This document shows positions 1 to 7,520 of a stretch of 35,372 nt of DNA, one piece after another (positions within the stretch are counted from its first letter, which is position 1; each line of letters opens with the position of its first letter). A program made the position numbers and the translations under genes. Where the stretch lies: NCBI GenBank assembly GCA_011682535.1, contig JAACEL010000002.1, positions 1 to 35,372 on the forward strand. Reading direction: 5' to 3'. Source of the DNA: Nitrospiraceae bacterium (GTDB taxonomy: Bacteria; Hydrogenedentota; Hydrogenedentia; Hydrogenedentales; SLHB01). The notes under the pieces are model-generated. The model saw only the letters and a list, made by a program, of their open reading frames with translations. It had not been told where the DNA came from and ran no database searches.

Positions 1-118
1 CCCTGCGGTCGAGATGACAAGTGGGCGGTCGAGATGACAAGTGGGCGGTCGAGATGACAAGTGGGCGGTCGAGATGACAAGTGGGCGGTCGAGACGACAA
101 GTGGGCGGTCGAGATGAC
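1..118. repeat. 20-bp tandem repeat, 5 full copies plus a partial one
   Basis: Five head-to-tail copies of a 20-bp unit, ggtcgagatgacaagtgggc, occupy 7-26, 27-46, 47-66, 67-86 and 87-106. A partial sixth copy (107-118) then decays. Copy 5 carries a single t-to-c change (gagacgac). The array touches the left edge, so more copies may lie outside. The unit length is not a multiple of three, so each frame reads the unit differently and a coding role is unlikely. It looks like a noncoding minisatellite downstream of menD. Confidence 0.93.
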
Positions 119-302
119 TGGTGCATGATGTCCCGCCTGATGAACCGGATTTTCACACAATCGCCGTTCACGACTCAATCCTGTTTATCCTGTTATCCCG
201 TCAAGAAGAGATTCGGAAGCAAGCCTCCAAGAAGACTGAAGTACGCTCTTTCCGGATGAACCTCTTTTGGTATCGGTTTCTTCTTCGAGGGGGGTGTCGC
301 GC
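119..302. other. Intergenic stretch downstream of menD, no gene seen
   Basis: Between the tandem repeat and the menD stop I see no supportable gene and no clear hairpin-plus-T-tract terminator for the minus-strand operon. The stretch near 178-201 contains short related words (cctgtttatcc, tcctgttatcccg). A similar word, tcctgttatcctgccgg, recurs near 29432-29448 ahead of the DUF4380 gene. This hints at a degenerate dispersed repeat, but the match is too short to call. Confidence 0.4.
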
Positions 303-2099
303 TTAGGCGCTGCAAGCGGAGGTAATGGCGATCCGCAGCGCTTGGTGGACGCGGAGGTTGTCTTCGCGGTTGGTGCGGACTTCGATGAGGGTGGAGGCGG
401 TCTGGGCGGCCGCGGCGCGGTAGGCGGCCTTGAATTCGGGGAGGGACTCGGGGGCCGCGTATTGCAGGCCGAACAACTCCGCCGCCTTTGCGAAGGTAAG
501 CGCGTGGGGCGTGCCGAAGAGTTCTTCGAAGTGTTCGGGGAAACCGGCGACGGGCAGGAATGAGAAAATGCCGCCGCCGTCATTGTTGACGACGACGAGG
601 GTGACGGGCTGGGGCAACTCGCGCAGCATGGCGAGCGCGTTGAGGTCGTGGAGCAGGGCCAAGTCGCCGAGCAGGGCGGTGACGGGTGTCTGTGCGCCCC
701 GGGCGAATCCCGCGGCGGTAGCGATGTTGCCGTCAATGCCGCTGGCCCCGCGATTGACGGCGACGCGCACCGGCGCGCCATGGGGCGAGGCGAACCGGTC
801 CATGTCGCGTATGGGCATGCTGTTACCGAGGAACAGGGTGTGCCCGGCGGGGATATCGCCAGCCACCGCGCGGGCCACGGTGGGCTCCGTCAGATAGTCG
901 TATTGCGTGAGGGTCTCCGCCACCACGCCGTTCACCGTTTCCGAGAGCCCATACAGGTGGCCGGCCCAGGCCGGATCTTGGGCGGGGGCCATGCCGGATG
1001 CGATGCCGCGGCAAATGCCGGCGCAGAATCGCGCGGGAGACGCTTCGACGCGCAGCGATACCCGATGCGCCGGATCCAGGCGATCGGGATTCTCGTCGAC
1101 GAGGATGTAGTGGCCGGGCGGGCTGTGGTCGAGGAACTGCAGCAGGCGCTTCGATACGAACGCGCCGCCCAGTTGCAGGATCACGTCGGGACGGCAGTCC
1201 TTGGGAATGGCGCCGGTCGAGAGCAGCAGGTCGTAGTGGTGGACAACCGGCGGGGCGGGCGAGCCGAGCCGGAGGCCGGAGGCGATGTCGGCGAACACCG
1301 GCCAGTTGAGCGTCTGGGCGAGTTCGCGCACGGCGGGGCCGGCATCGCCCGGCAGCGCGCCCGCGATGATGAGCCCGTGCCGCGCTCCTCGCAGCAGCTC
1401 GAGGACGCGCTCGTGCGATTCGGTGTCCGCCACGGGATGGGACGGTGCGTATGCCGTGTACGGCGTCTGCGCCGCTTCCCACTTCGCGAGGGGGGCCACG
1501 TAGGGTGCGAAGTCGCGGTCCGTTGCGGTCGGGGCGAGGGGTTCCCGGAACATCGCGTTGACGTGGACGGGGCCGGCGGGGACCCCCGTGGCGCGATGGA
1601 CGGCGTAGTCGATGGTGGTCAACAGGGTCTGGGGGGGCACCGCTTCATCGGGGCACGGCAGCGTGACGTCCCAACGCGTGTAGTGCGAAAAGATGCCCGG
1701 CTGATGGATGGTCTGGTTGGCGCCCGTATCGAGGAGTTCCGGCGGGCGGTCGGCGGTGAGCACGATGAGGGGCACGCGGCTCATGGCCGCTTCGACGATG
1801 GCGGGCAGATAGTTGGCGGCGGCGGTGCCGGAGGTGCATACCAGTGCGGCGGGGCGCTGTGTGGCTTTGGTGTAACCGAGCGCGTGGAACGCGGCGCCGC
1901 GTTCGTCGAAGTGCATGGCGTGGCGCGCGCCCGGGCGCCCGGCGACCGCCAATGCGAGCGGTGCGGAGCGTGAACCGGGGGAGAGACAGAAGAAGCGGAC
2001 TCCGTTCCGGGCCAGTTCTTCGACGATCAAGGCGCTCCAGAGGGCGTTGATGTTGGGTGAGTCGCTGAGGGTCGCTCGCTTTGCCGATTGATCAGTCAT
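303..2099 (-). CDS. menD: 2-succinyl-5-enolpyruvyl-6-hydroxy-3-cyclohexene-1-carboxylate synthase (MenD)
   Basis: This cytoplasmic, thiamine-diphosphate-dependent enzyme of the classical menaquinone pathway condenses isochorismate with 2-oxoglutarate, releasing CO2 and pyruvate-level products, to give SEPHCHC. The 598-aa length is a little above the usual 550-580. Visible family features are the N-terminal SPGSRSAPLALA (about residues 40-50), TSGTAAANYLPAIVEA, LTADRPPELLDTGANQTI, NRGASGIDGNIATAAGFARG, and the ThDP/Mg region GDLALLHDLNAL with NNDGGGIFSFLP (about 478-515). The ATG at 2099 overlaps the menF stop by 8 nt, so translation is probably coupled. It is the last gene of the RR-GT2-menG-menF-menD minus-strand cluster. 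Confidence 0.96.
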   Translation of the reverse strand: MTDQSAKRATLSDSPNINALWSALIVEELARNGVRFFCLSPGSRSAPLALAVAGRPGARHAMHFDERGAAFHALGYTKATQRPAALVCTSGTAAANYLPAIVEAAMSRVPLIVLTADRPPELLDTGANQTIHQPGIFSHYTRWDVTLPCPDEAVPPQTLLTTIDYAVHRATGVPAGPVHVNAMFREPLAPTATDRDFAPYVAPLAKWEAAQTPYTAYAPSHPVADTESHERVLELLRGARHGLIIAGALPGDAGPAVRELAQTLNWPVFADIASGLRLGSPAPPVVHHYDLLLSTGAIPKDCRPDVILQLGGAFVSKRLLQFLDHSPPGHYILVDENPDRLDPAHRVSLRVEASPARFCAGICRGIASGMAPAQDPAWAGHLYGLSETVNGVVAETLTQYDYLTEPTVARAVAGDIPAGHTLFLGNSMPIRDMDRFASPHGAPVRVAVNRGASGIDGNIATAAGFARGAQTPVTALLGDLALLHDLNALAMLRELPQPVTLVVVNNDGGGIFSFLPVAGFPEHFEELFGTPHALTFAKAAELFGLQYAAPESLPEFKAAYRAAAAQTASTLIEVRTNREDNLRVHQALRIAITSACSA

Positions 2100-3462
2100 C
2101 GTTCGCCACCACGCGTTGGAAAGCTCTCATCTTCGTTTCGATCTCGCGCCATTCCTGTTCGGCCGTTGCCCCGGCGACGATCCCCGCGCCGGAATAGCAA
2201 TACAGACCCAGTCCGTCGACGAGTCCAGAGCGGATCGCGATGGCGAACTCCGAGGAATCCGCGCCGACCCAACCGACGGGTCCGGCGTACCAGCCGCGGT
2301 CGAAGGGCTCCAACTCGCGTATGCACGTCAGCGCTGCTTGAACCGAGTGGCCGCCTACGGCTGGCGTGGGGTGGAGGGCTTCCAGGACGTCGGCATCGCA
2401 ACGGCCTTCGGCCAGCGTGCCTTCGTAGTGGCAGACGAGATGCTGGCAGCTTGACAGTTTCACCAGCGAGAGCGCGTCGTCGGTGTGCACGTCCGTACAC
2501 AGCGCGGAGAACGCGCGGGCGATGCAGTCCATCACGAAGCGATGCTCGCGGAGGTCCTTGTCGCTGTGGAGGAGTTCGTCGGAAAGCTCGGCATCCTCTT
2601 GTTCGGAGTTACCGCGGGGCCGTGTCCCCGCGAGGGCTTCGCTCAGGATCCGGGCGCCGGTCCGCTTGAAGAGGCGCTCGGGCGATGCCCCGAGGAACGC
2701 CGGGCCGCCGTTTGGCTGGAAACAGAACAAAAACGCATCGGCCGCATTCTCCGCGAGCCGGGCGAGCAAATCGATGGGGTCCAGGTCTCCGGAGAACTGG
2801 AACTCAGACTGACGCGCGAGCACGACTTTCTCCATTTCGCCGGCCTCGATCCCGTCGAGCACATGCGCGACGAGGCGGTCCCATTCCTCACGGCCCGGTG
2901 AGTCGGAGCGCGAGTCGAGAGCGGGGAGGGCGATGGGAGCCGGCGGGGGCGGAAGCGCCAGTGTCTCGAAGGCCCGCTGGATCTCGCCGAGTTCGGCTTC
3001 GATTGCCTCGCCACCGCGCCAATAGGCGTTGCAGGCCAACACACACTCACCGCCCTGGGTAAGCACTTCGAATCGGGGTGCGACGAAACGATGGGCGCCG
3101 AACATACGCCATCGGGGATCGGCGGGGGCCAGGTCGTCGAAGCGCATGCCGCCGTAGTAGCGGGCTTCTGGGTGCGCATGGGACAAAGCGGCACGGAGTT
3201 CGCCGAACAGAGCGGCGTAGTCGAGGCGGCCGGCCCCGGTAACGCAGTGGGCCGCCCCAATCCCGGCCATTTCGAACGAGCGCTCGCGATCGAACCAGTA
3301 CGTCTTCTCACCGCCGCGCTGGGCGCGCAGCCAAGCCACTGCGTTCATGCGCGGGATGGGGGCCTCCGCCCGCACCAGGCACGGCGCCGGGTGTTCCGCT
3401 TCGAGCGCCTGCGTGATACTGCCCATGAGCGCATCTCTTGGGAAAGCGGCGGAGTTACTCAT
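2092..3462 (-). CDS. menF: Isochorismate synthase (MenF)
   Basis: This enzyme converts chorismate to isochorismate, the first committed step of menaquinone synthesis, and hands its product to MenD encoded just downstream. The 456-aa protein has a variable N-terminal half and a C-terminal chorismate-binding domain from about residue 190. That domain contains KVVLARQ, GTRPRGNSEQEDAEL, ELLHSDKDLREH, HPTPAVGGHS (near 363) and YAGPVGWVGADSSEFAIAIRSG. This pattern is typical of MenF/EntC/DhbC. Lack of siderophore genes and adjacency to menD and menG favour MenF. The ATG at 3462 lies inside the end of menG (8-nt overlap), and a ggagaagg ribosome site sits within the upstream gene. Confidence 0.95.
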   Translation of the reverse strand: MSNSAAFPRDALMGSITQALEAEHPAPCLVRAEAPIPRMNAVAWLRAQRGGEKTYWFDRERSFEMAGIGAAHCVTGAGRLDYAALFGELRAALSHAHPEARYYGGMRFDDLAPADPRWRMFGAHRFVAPRFEVLTQGGECVLACNAYWRGGEAIEAELGEIQRAFETLALPPPPAPIALPALDSRSDSPGREEWDRLVAHVLDGIEAGEMEKVVLARQSEFQFSGDLDPIDLLARLAENAADAFLFCFQPNGGPAFLGASPERLFKRTGARILSEALAGTRPRGNSEQEDAELSDELLHSDKDLREHRFVMDCIARAFSALCTDVHTDDALSLVKLSSCQHLVCHYEGTLAEGRCDADVLEALHPTPAVGGHSVQAALTCIRELEPFDRGWYAGPVGWVGADSSEFAIAIRSGLVDGLGLYCYSGAGIVAGATAEQEWREIETKMRAFQRVVANDD

Positions 3463-4207
3463 GTGCCTTCTCCGCTTCGTAGAGCGTGGCCACGCCGAAG
3501 GTCAGCGGGACGGCGCGTACGGATTCGAATCCCTGACCGCGGAGGATGTCGCAGAAGGCTTCGCCGTACGGGAAAGATTCCACCGTCCGGTTGAGGTAGC
3601 GATAGGCGTGCGGATTCCCCGAGATGACTCCGCCGACGCGCGGCAGCATGTGGCGGAAGTAGAGCAGGTAGGATGCGCGGACGAAGCGGTTGGGCGGCAG
3701 CGAGAATTCGAGGATACGCAACTGGCCGCCGGGCCGCAACACGCGATACATCTCGCGCAAGGCGCCCGCGACGTCGTGGACGTTACGGATGCCGAACGCG
3801 ATGGTGACCGCGTCGAAGGCGGCATCGGCGCAGGGAATGTGCAAAGCGTCGCCCGCCAGCGTCGAGAGTATGCCACGATGTTGGTCGCGATCCATCTTGT
3901 CCCGGCCGACTGCCAGCATCGCGGTCGCCATGTCCAGTCCGATGCCGCATTGCAGCGAGTCCAGTCCGCGCGCAAGCGTGAGCAACACGTCACCCGTGCC
4001 AGTGGCCACGTCGAGCACGCGCCGCGGGTCGTGGGGCGAGAGACTACGCGCCAATCGGGCGCGCCAAGCCGTGTCCCGCCGGAACGAGAGCAGGCGGTTG
4101 AGCAGATCGTACCGGGGGGCAATGGCGTTGAACATGCCATGCACACTGGCATCCGCGTGTCCGGCGGGCCGGTTGTGCACACTGGCTCTTGGCTTATTCA
4201 TACTCAT
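3455..4207 (-). CDS. menG: Demethylmenaquinone methyltransferase (MenG/UbiE)
   Basis: This SAM-dependent class I methyltransferase catalyses the last step of menaquinone synthesis, C-methylating demethylmenaquinone. It carries the UbiE signatures MFNAIAPRYDLLNRLLSF and W, the SAM loop VLDVATGTGDVLL, FDAVTIAFGIRNVHD, EMYRVLRPGGQLRILEFS, and YRYLNRTVESFPYGEAF. I start it at the ATG at 4207 (250 aa; another ATG lies at 4201) with a ggcggag upstream, because the family starts close to the MFNAIA motif. The longer reading frame, opening at 4336, would run into the upstream glycosyltransferase gene. It sits 71 nt after that gene and overlaps menF by 8 nt. Confidence 0.95.
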   Translation of the reverse strand: MSMNKPRASVHNRPAGHADASVHGMFNAIAPRYDLLNRLLSFRRDTAWRARLARSLSPHDPRRVLDVATGTGDVLLTLARGLDSLQCGIGLDMATAMLAVGRDKMDRDQHRGILSTLAGDALHIPCADAAFDAVTIAFGIRNVHDVAGALREMYRVLRPGGQLRILEFSLPPNRFVRASYLLYFRHMLPRVGGVISGNPHAYRYLNRTVESFPYGEAFCDILRGQGFESVRAVPLTFGVATLYEAEKAHE

Positions 4208-4278
4208 TATCTTGAGTTCTCCGCCCCTTGGGGTGAGAGAGTCGATGCTACGTCCCCACGACCGCGAATTCAACCCGG

Positions 4279-5016
4279 TCACCTGCCGCCGCGCTGCGCA
4301 CGCAAGGTCGAGAACAAGACGCGCCACACGCGCCACGAGTCGCGAACCTTTCGAAAGTGCGACGAGGCGTTACCCGGGTCGTAGAGGGTTCGGATCGGGA
4401 GTGAGGCGATGGTGTATCCGCCGCGCACGGCCCGAATCAGGATGGCCATTTCCGTTTCGTAACGGCCGCCCGGAATGTGGGCGATGATGTCTTCCAGGAA
4501 GCGCCGCGAGTGGAGCCGGAAGCCCGATTGGGTATCGGGGATGCGGCAGCGCAAGAGCAGCGCTGAGAGGGCGGCCGTGCAGCGGTTTCCGAACCAACTG
4601 GCCCAAGGAACGTTCTGTTGTCCAAAAGTTCGCATGCCGATCAATAGGTCGGCTTTCTGGCTTCGGAAACCTTCGTATAACGCAGAGAGTTCCGCGGTGT
4701 CGTGCTGACCGTCCGCGTCGACGACGGCGACGCAGTCGATAGCAGGCTCGTTGAGCGCGGTGCGGAACCCCATGATCAGTGCTTCACCTTTGCCACGGTT
4801 CTCGGGCTGGGTTTCGATGCGCGCGGGGAGATCGCGGATCGCGTCCACCCCGCCGTCGGTGCTGCCGTCGTCGACGACGACGACGTGTTCAGTGACACAC
4901 AGTGCGCCTTCAACCACGGGTCTGAGTTTTTCTCCGGCGTTGTAGCAGGGGATTACGACCGCCAAGGTGGTGTTGGACGGCGCCGTGTCGTGTTGGGGCG
5001 ATCGGGACCTGCTCAT
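4279..5016 (-). CDS. Family 2 glycosyltransferase, dolichyl-phosphate-mannose-synthase-like
   Basis: A 245-aa GT-A fold glycosyltransferase that probably transfers a sugar from a nucleotide donor to a polyprenyl-phosphate or glycan acceptor. Motifs are VVIPCYNAGEKL near the N-terminus, DDGSTD (residues 49-54), NRGKGEAL, the metal-binding VVDADGQHD (D100 and D102), and IPDTQSGFRLHSRRF, typical of the DPM/DPG synthase subgroup. No membrane segments are visible, so it is a soluble, stand-alone catalytic domain. The ATG at 5016 lies 8 nt after the response-regulator stop. A much longer frame open to 5487 has composition-driven Arg/Pro-rich sequence and is antisense-like noise over the regulator gene. 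The acceptor cannot be read from context; the neighbouring menaquinone genes share only the operon. Confidence 0.88.
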   Translation of the reverse strand: MSRSRSPQHDTAPSNTTLAVVIPCYNAGEKLRPVVEGALCVTEHVVVVDDGSTDGGVDAIRDLPARIETQPENRGKGEALIMGFRTALNEPAIDCVAVVDADGQHDTAELSALYEGFRSQKADLLIGMRTFGQQNVPWASWFGNRCTAALSALLLRCRIPDTQSGFRLHSRRFLEDIIAHIPGGRYETEMAILIRAVRGGYTIASLPIRTLYDPGNASSHFRKVRDSWRVWRVLFSTLRAQRGGR

Positions 5017-5024
5017 GGCGGCAA

Positions 5025-5684
5025 CTACCCCGCCTGTTCGCTGGGCGGTTTTGCGAGGAGGCCTTTCGCATGCAGACTGGCCTGAGCGACGAGGTTGGCG
5101 ATCGTCTCGGCATGCTCGAAGATCTCGGTGGACAGTTTGTCCACCTCGGCGTTTTCGGGCAGGCTGAGGGTGAGCATGTCCACGCTGGCGTAAATGGCCT
5201 GAAGCGGGTTGTTGACGGCGTGGGACAGCTTGGCGAAGGTCTTGAGTACCTCTTCCGGGCTGGGCGCGTGGTTGCCTCGGCTTTGGGTCAGTTCCCGTTG
5301 CAGAGCGTTGATGCGTAGCGTAGCACGCACCCAGGCGCGCAGGGCGATGTCTTCGACCGGTTTGAGCAGATAACCTTCGGCGCCGGCCTCGAGGCCGGCC
5401 TGGATACTCGAGTCGTCCTGGCGGATGGCCGACATCAGGATCACGGGGATGTGGGCCGTCTTGGGTTTTTCTTTCAGGTGACGGCACACGCTGATGCCGT
5501 CCATCCCGGTCATGACCACGTCAAGCAGAACCAGATCGAAGGATGGATCGGCTTCGATCGCCTGGATCGCGGCGTCGCCACTCTCGACCAAGAACGGCTC
5601 GTAGCCGTCTTCTTCAAGGAGTGCACGCAGGATGCGCAAGTTGATGCGATCATCGTCTGCTACGAGTACTCTGACGGTAGCCAT
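5025..5684 (-). CDS. Response regulator fused to a histidine-kinase-type H-box domain without an ATPase domain
   Basis: The 219-aa protein starts with a complete CheY-like receiver: acidic cluster D10-D12, phospho-acceptor D55 in LVLLDVVM, and K108 in YLLKPV. A second part at about 140-210 resembles a histidine kinase dimerisation domain, with H155 in KLSHAVNNPLQAI (compare the usual SHELRNPLTAI) and a second helix to about 205. The protein ends there. No N, G1, F or G2 boxes follow, so it cannot phosphorylate itself from ATP by the usual mechanism. It may act as a phosphotransfer or scaffold protein. It is first in the menaquinone cluster, 43 nt behind a sigma70-like promoter. The target is unknown. 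Confidence 0.85.
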   Translation of the reverse strand: MATVRVLVADDDRINLRILRALLEEDGYEPFLVESGDAAIQAIEADPSFDLVLLDVVMTGMDGISVCRHLKEKPKTAHIPVILMSAIRQDDSSIQAGLEAGAEGYLLKPVEDIALRAWVRATLRINALQRELTQSRGNHAPSPEEVLKTFAKLSHAVNNPLQAIYASVDMLTLSLPENAEVDKLSTEIFEHAETIANLVAQASLHAKGLLAKPPSEQAG

Positions 5685-5733
5685 TGGGCAACGGTCCCTG
5701 ACGTGCTAAGATCATCGGTACAGCCAAGGCCAT

Positions 5734-5761
5734 ACTATACCACGCGCGCGCGAATGGTCAA
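5734..5761 (-). promoter_or_regulatory. Sigma70-like promoter for the RR-GT2-menGFD cluster
   Basis: On the minus strand a -35 box TTGACC (5756-5761) is followed by a 16-bp spacer and a -10 box TATAGT (5734-5739). The predicted start is near 5727, leaving a leader of about 43 nt before the response-regulator ATG. The spacer contains an alternating GC run (cgcgcgcgcg) that could favour DNA distortion. The match to consensus is good, but no transcript data support it. Confidence 0.6.
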
Positions 5762-5875
5762 TTGTCGTCGTGGGTTCCCCACATAGGCATATTGCACGGC
5801 GTAGGAGGGAGTGACATACTACGCGGCCAAGTGGAACGATTGGGCCGGGCTGAGTGATCGGAGGAGCGCCGTAAC

Positions 5876-7219
5876 GTGGAACGTCTTCGTAAGTGGGTTG
5901 AAGAGGGGCAGGTCGAGACGGTGATCGTGGCCGGGATCGACTTGCAGGGGCGGCTCTATGGCAAGCGCTGTGGGGCGCGTGTGCTTGTGCGTGACCTCAC
6001 CGATGGCGTGCACACGTGCGACTGCAACTTCGGTTGGGACGTCGAGCGGATGCTGATCCCCGGGCTGGACTTCACGGGGTGGCACACGGGTTACGGCGAC
6101 ATGGTGGCCGTGCCGGATTGGGCGACGTTGCGTCTGTGTCCCTGGTTTCCCAAGACGGCCTTGGTGCTGTGCGACACGTGTACAGCCGATGGGGCTCTCA
6201 TCCCTATCGCGCCGCGTTCGATTCTTCGGGGTCAGTTGGACCGCGCGGTCGAGGCCGGGTTCACCGTCAAGGCCGCGTCGGAGCTTGAGTTCTTCCTCTT
6301 TCGCGAGACGCTGGAGAGTTCGCGCGCCAAGGACTATGCCGGACTCGAAACCATCTCCAGTTATATCAGCGATTATTCGATATTCCGCTCCTCGATGGAC
6401 GAGTGGCTGCTGGGCGATCTGCGCCGGAACCTCGATGAAGCCGGGATTGAGATCGAGTGCAGCAAGTCCGAGTGGGGCCATGGCCAACAGGAGATCAACC
6501 TCGTCTATACCGACGCGCTGGAAATGGCCGACCGCCATTGCGTGTTCAAGAACGCCGTGCGCGAGATGGCGGCGCTGAAGGGTGTACAGGCGTCGTTCAT
6601 GGCCAAATGGCACAGCGAGCATTCTTCCAGTGGCTGCCACGTTCACATGAGCCTGTGGAAAGACGGCGCCCCCGCTTTCTTCGATGCGGACGCCGACCAC
6701 CACATGTCGTCCACGATGCGGCATTTCCTGGGTGGCATGATGACGCTGGCGCGCGACCTGCAACTGTTCTACGCGCCGACGATCAACTCGTACAAACGAT
6801 ATGCCGACGAGACCTTCGCGCCCACGACGATTACGTGGGGCGGCGACAACCGCACCGTGGGGTTCCGCACCTGCGGGCATGGCGCGTCCACCCGCGTCGA
6901 AAATCGGATACCGGGCGCCGACGTCAACGGGCCGCTCGCCTATGCGGCCATGCTCGCGTCGGGGTTGTACGGAATCGAGCACGAGTTGGAGCCGGTCGGG
7001 CCTTTCGTGGAAGCGAACGCCTACGCCGAGTCTGACGCACCCCGCGTACACCGTGGTCTGCGGGACGCGGCCGATGCATTGGAGACCAGCGGGGTGGCCC
7101 GCGAGTTGCTCGGCGATGATGTGGTCGATCACTACGTGGCCGTGGCGCGGTGGGAAATCGAGGCGTTTGATTCGTCGGTGACGGACTGGGAGCGCCGTCG
7201 CTATTTCGAATTGATCTGA
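5876..7219 (+). CDS. Glutamine synthetase family protein
   Basis: A 447-aa ATP-dependent amine-glutamate ligase of the glutamine synthetase superfamily. It shows the N-terminal beta-grasp segment followed by catalytic motifs: SELEFFLF (metal-binding Glu), GHGQQEINL, SGCHVHMSLW, NSYKRY, ITWGGDNRTVGFR and STRVENRIPGADVNG. The divergent N-terminus and motif wording resemble the GlnA-like/gamma-glutamylpolyamine synthetase (PuuA-type) branch more than housekeeping GlnA, so the acceptor could be an amine other than ammonia. The start is a GTG at 5876 with gaggag about 10 nt upstream. An SDR gene follows after about 300 bp of repeat DNA. The stop abuts a dispersed hairpin repeat. Confidence 0.88.
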   Translation: MERLRKWVEEGQVETVIVAGIDLQGRLYGKRCGARVLVRDLTDGVHTCDCNFGWDVERMLIPGLDFTGWHTGYGDMVAVPDWATLRLCPWFPKTALVLCDTCTADGALIPIAPRSILRGQLDRAVEAGFTVKAASELEFFLFRETLESSRAKDYAGLETISSYISDYSIFRSSMDEWLLGDLRRNLDEAGIEIECSKSEWGHGQQEINLVYTDALEMADRHCVFKNAVREMAALKGVQASFMAKWHSEHSSSGCHVHMSLWKDGAPAFFDADADHHMSSTMRHFLGGMMTLARDLQLFYAPTINSYKRYADETFAPTTITWGGDNRTVGFRTCGHGASTRVENRIPGADVNGPLAYAAMLASGLYGIEHELEPVGPFVEANAYAESDAPRVHRGLRDAADALETSGVARELLGDDVVDHYVAVARWEIEAFDSSVTDWERRRYFELI

Positions 7220-7264
7220 GCCCGAACGTCGGGCGGCGTATTGTGGCGCGCCCGAAGTGCTTGG
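7220..7264 (+). repeat. REP-like dispersed repeat, copy A
   Basis: A copy of a roughly 45-bp repeat begins at the first base after the glutamine-synthetase-family stop codon. It contains a perfect hairpin, GCCCGA-ACG-TCGGGC (7220-7234), and an alternative stem, TCGGGCG with CGCCCGA, enclosing a 13-nt loop. The same sequence recurs at 23901, 31544 and 33392 in the same orientation, each time right after a stop codon. Confidence 0.8.
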
Positions 7265-7272
7265 TCGAGGAC

Positions 7273-7433
7273 TAGAGCGTTTCACGATTGAGATGTCGTC
7301 TATCTGCGACAGTGAGGACAAGGCTGACAAGGAACAAGAACGCAGCCATAGCGAGTTAAGGCGAGTTCTTGTGACGCGGGCGGCCGATGCCGCAACAAGC
7401 AGATTGGCGACAGATGAATCGTGAAACGCTCTA
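7273..7433. mobile_element. MITE-like element with perfect terminal inverted repeats and TA duplication
   Basis: A 157-bp segment (7275-7431) begins GAGCGTTTCACGATT and ends with its exact reverse complement. A TA dinucleotide lies on each side (7273-7274 and 7432-7433). Inner arms also pair partly, for example gatgtcg near 7292 with cgacagatg near 7408, and acaagaac with gttcttgt around the centre. The whole unit can therefore fold into one long imperfect hairpin. It has no transposase gene. TA target duplication is the hallmark of IS630/Tc1-mariner elements, so a non-autonomous relative is likely. Element boundaries are read directly from the sequence; the family assignment is inference. 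Confidence 0.8.
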
Positions 7434-7520
7434 AGCTTGCCGCGCGCGCCACGACGGATCTGTCGGGATTCCCCGGGACAGAACCGATATTGCAGTAGAA
7501 GTCGAAGGGAGGAGTGGAAC

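Noticed and set aside
1-118. CRISPR array
   Set aside because: The 20-bp units are directly adjacent without spacers, so it is a tandem repeat.
648-1973. 441-aa plus-strand open frame over menD
   Set aside because: Antisense to menD, whose motifs are unambiguous.
4207-4336. Upstream extension of menG to 4336
   Set aside because: It overlaps the glycosyltransferase end, lacks a ribosome site and adds sequence not found in the family; the ATG at 4207 fits better.
5017-5487. N-terminal extension of the glycosyltransferase to 5487
   Set aside because: It would overlap the response-regulator gene in another frame and is Arg/Pro-rich noise; the ATG at 5016 directly precedes the catalytic domain.
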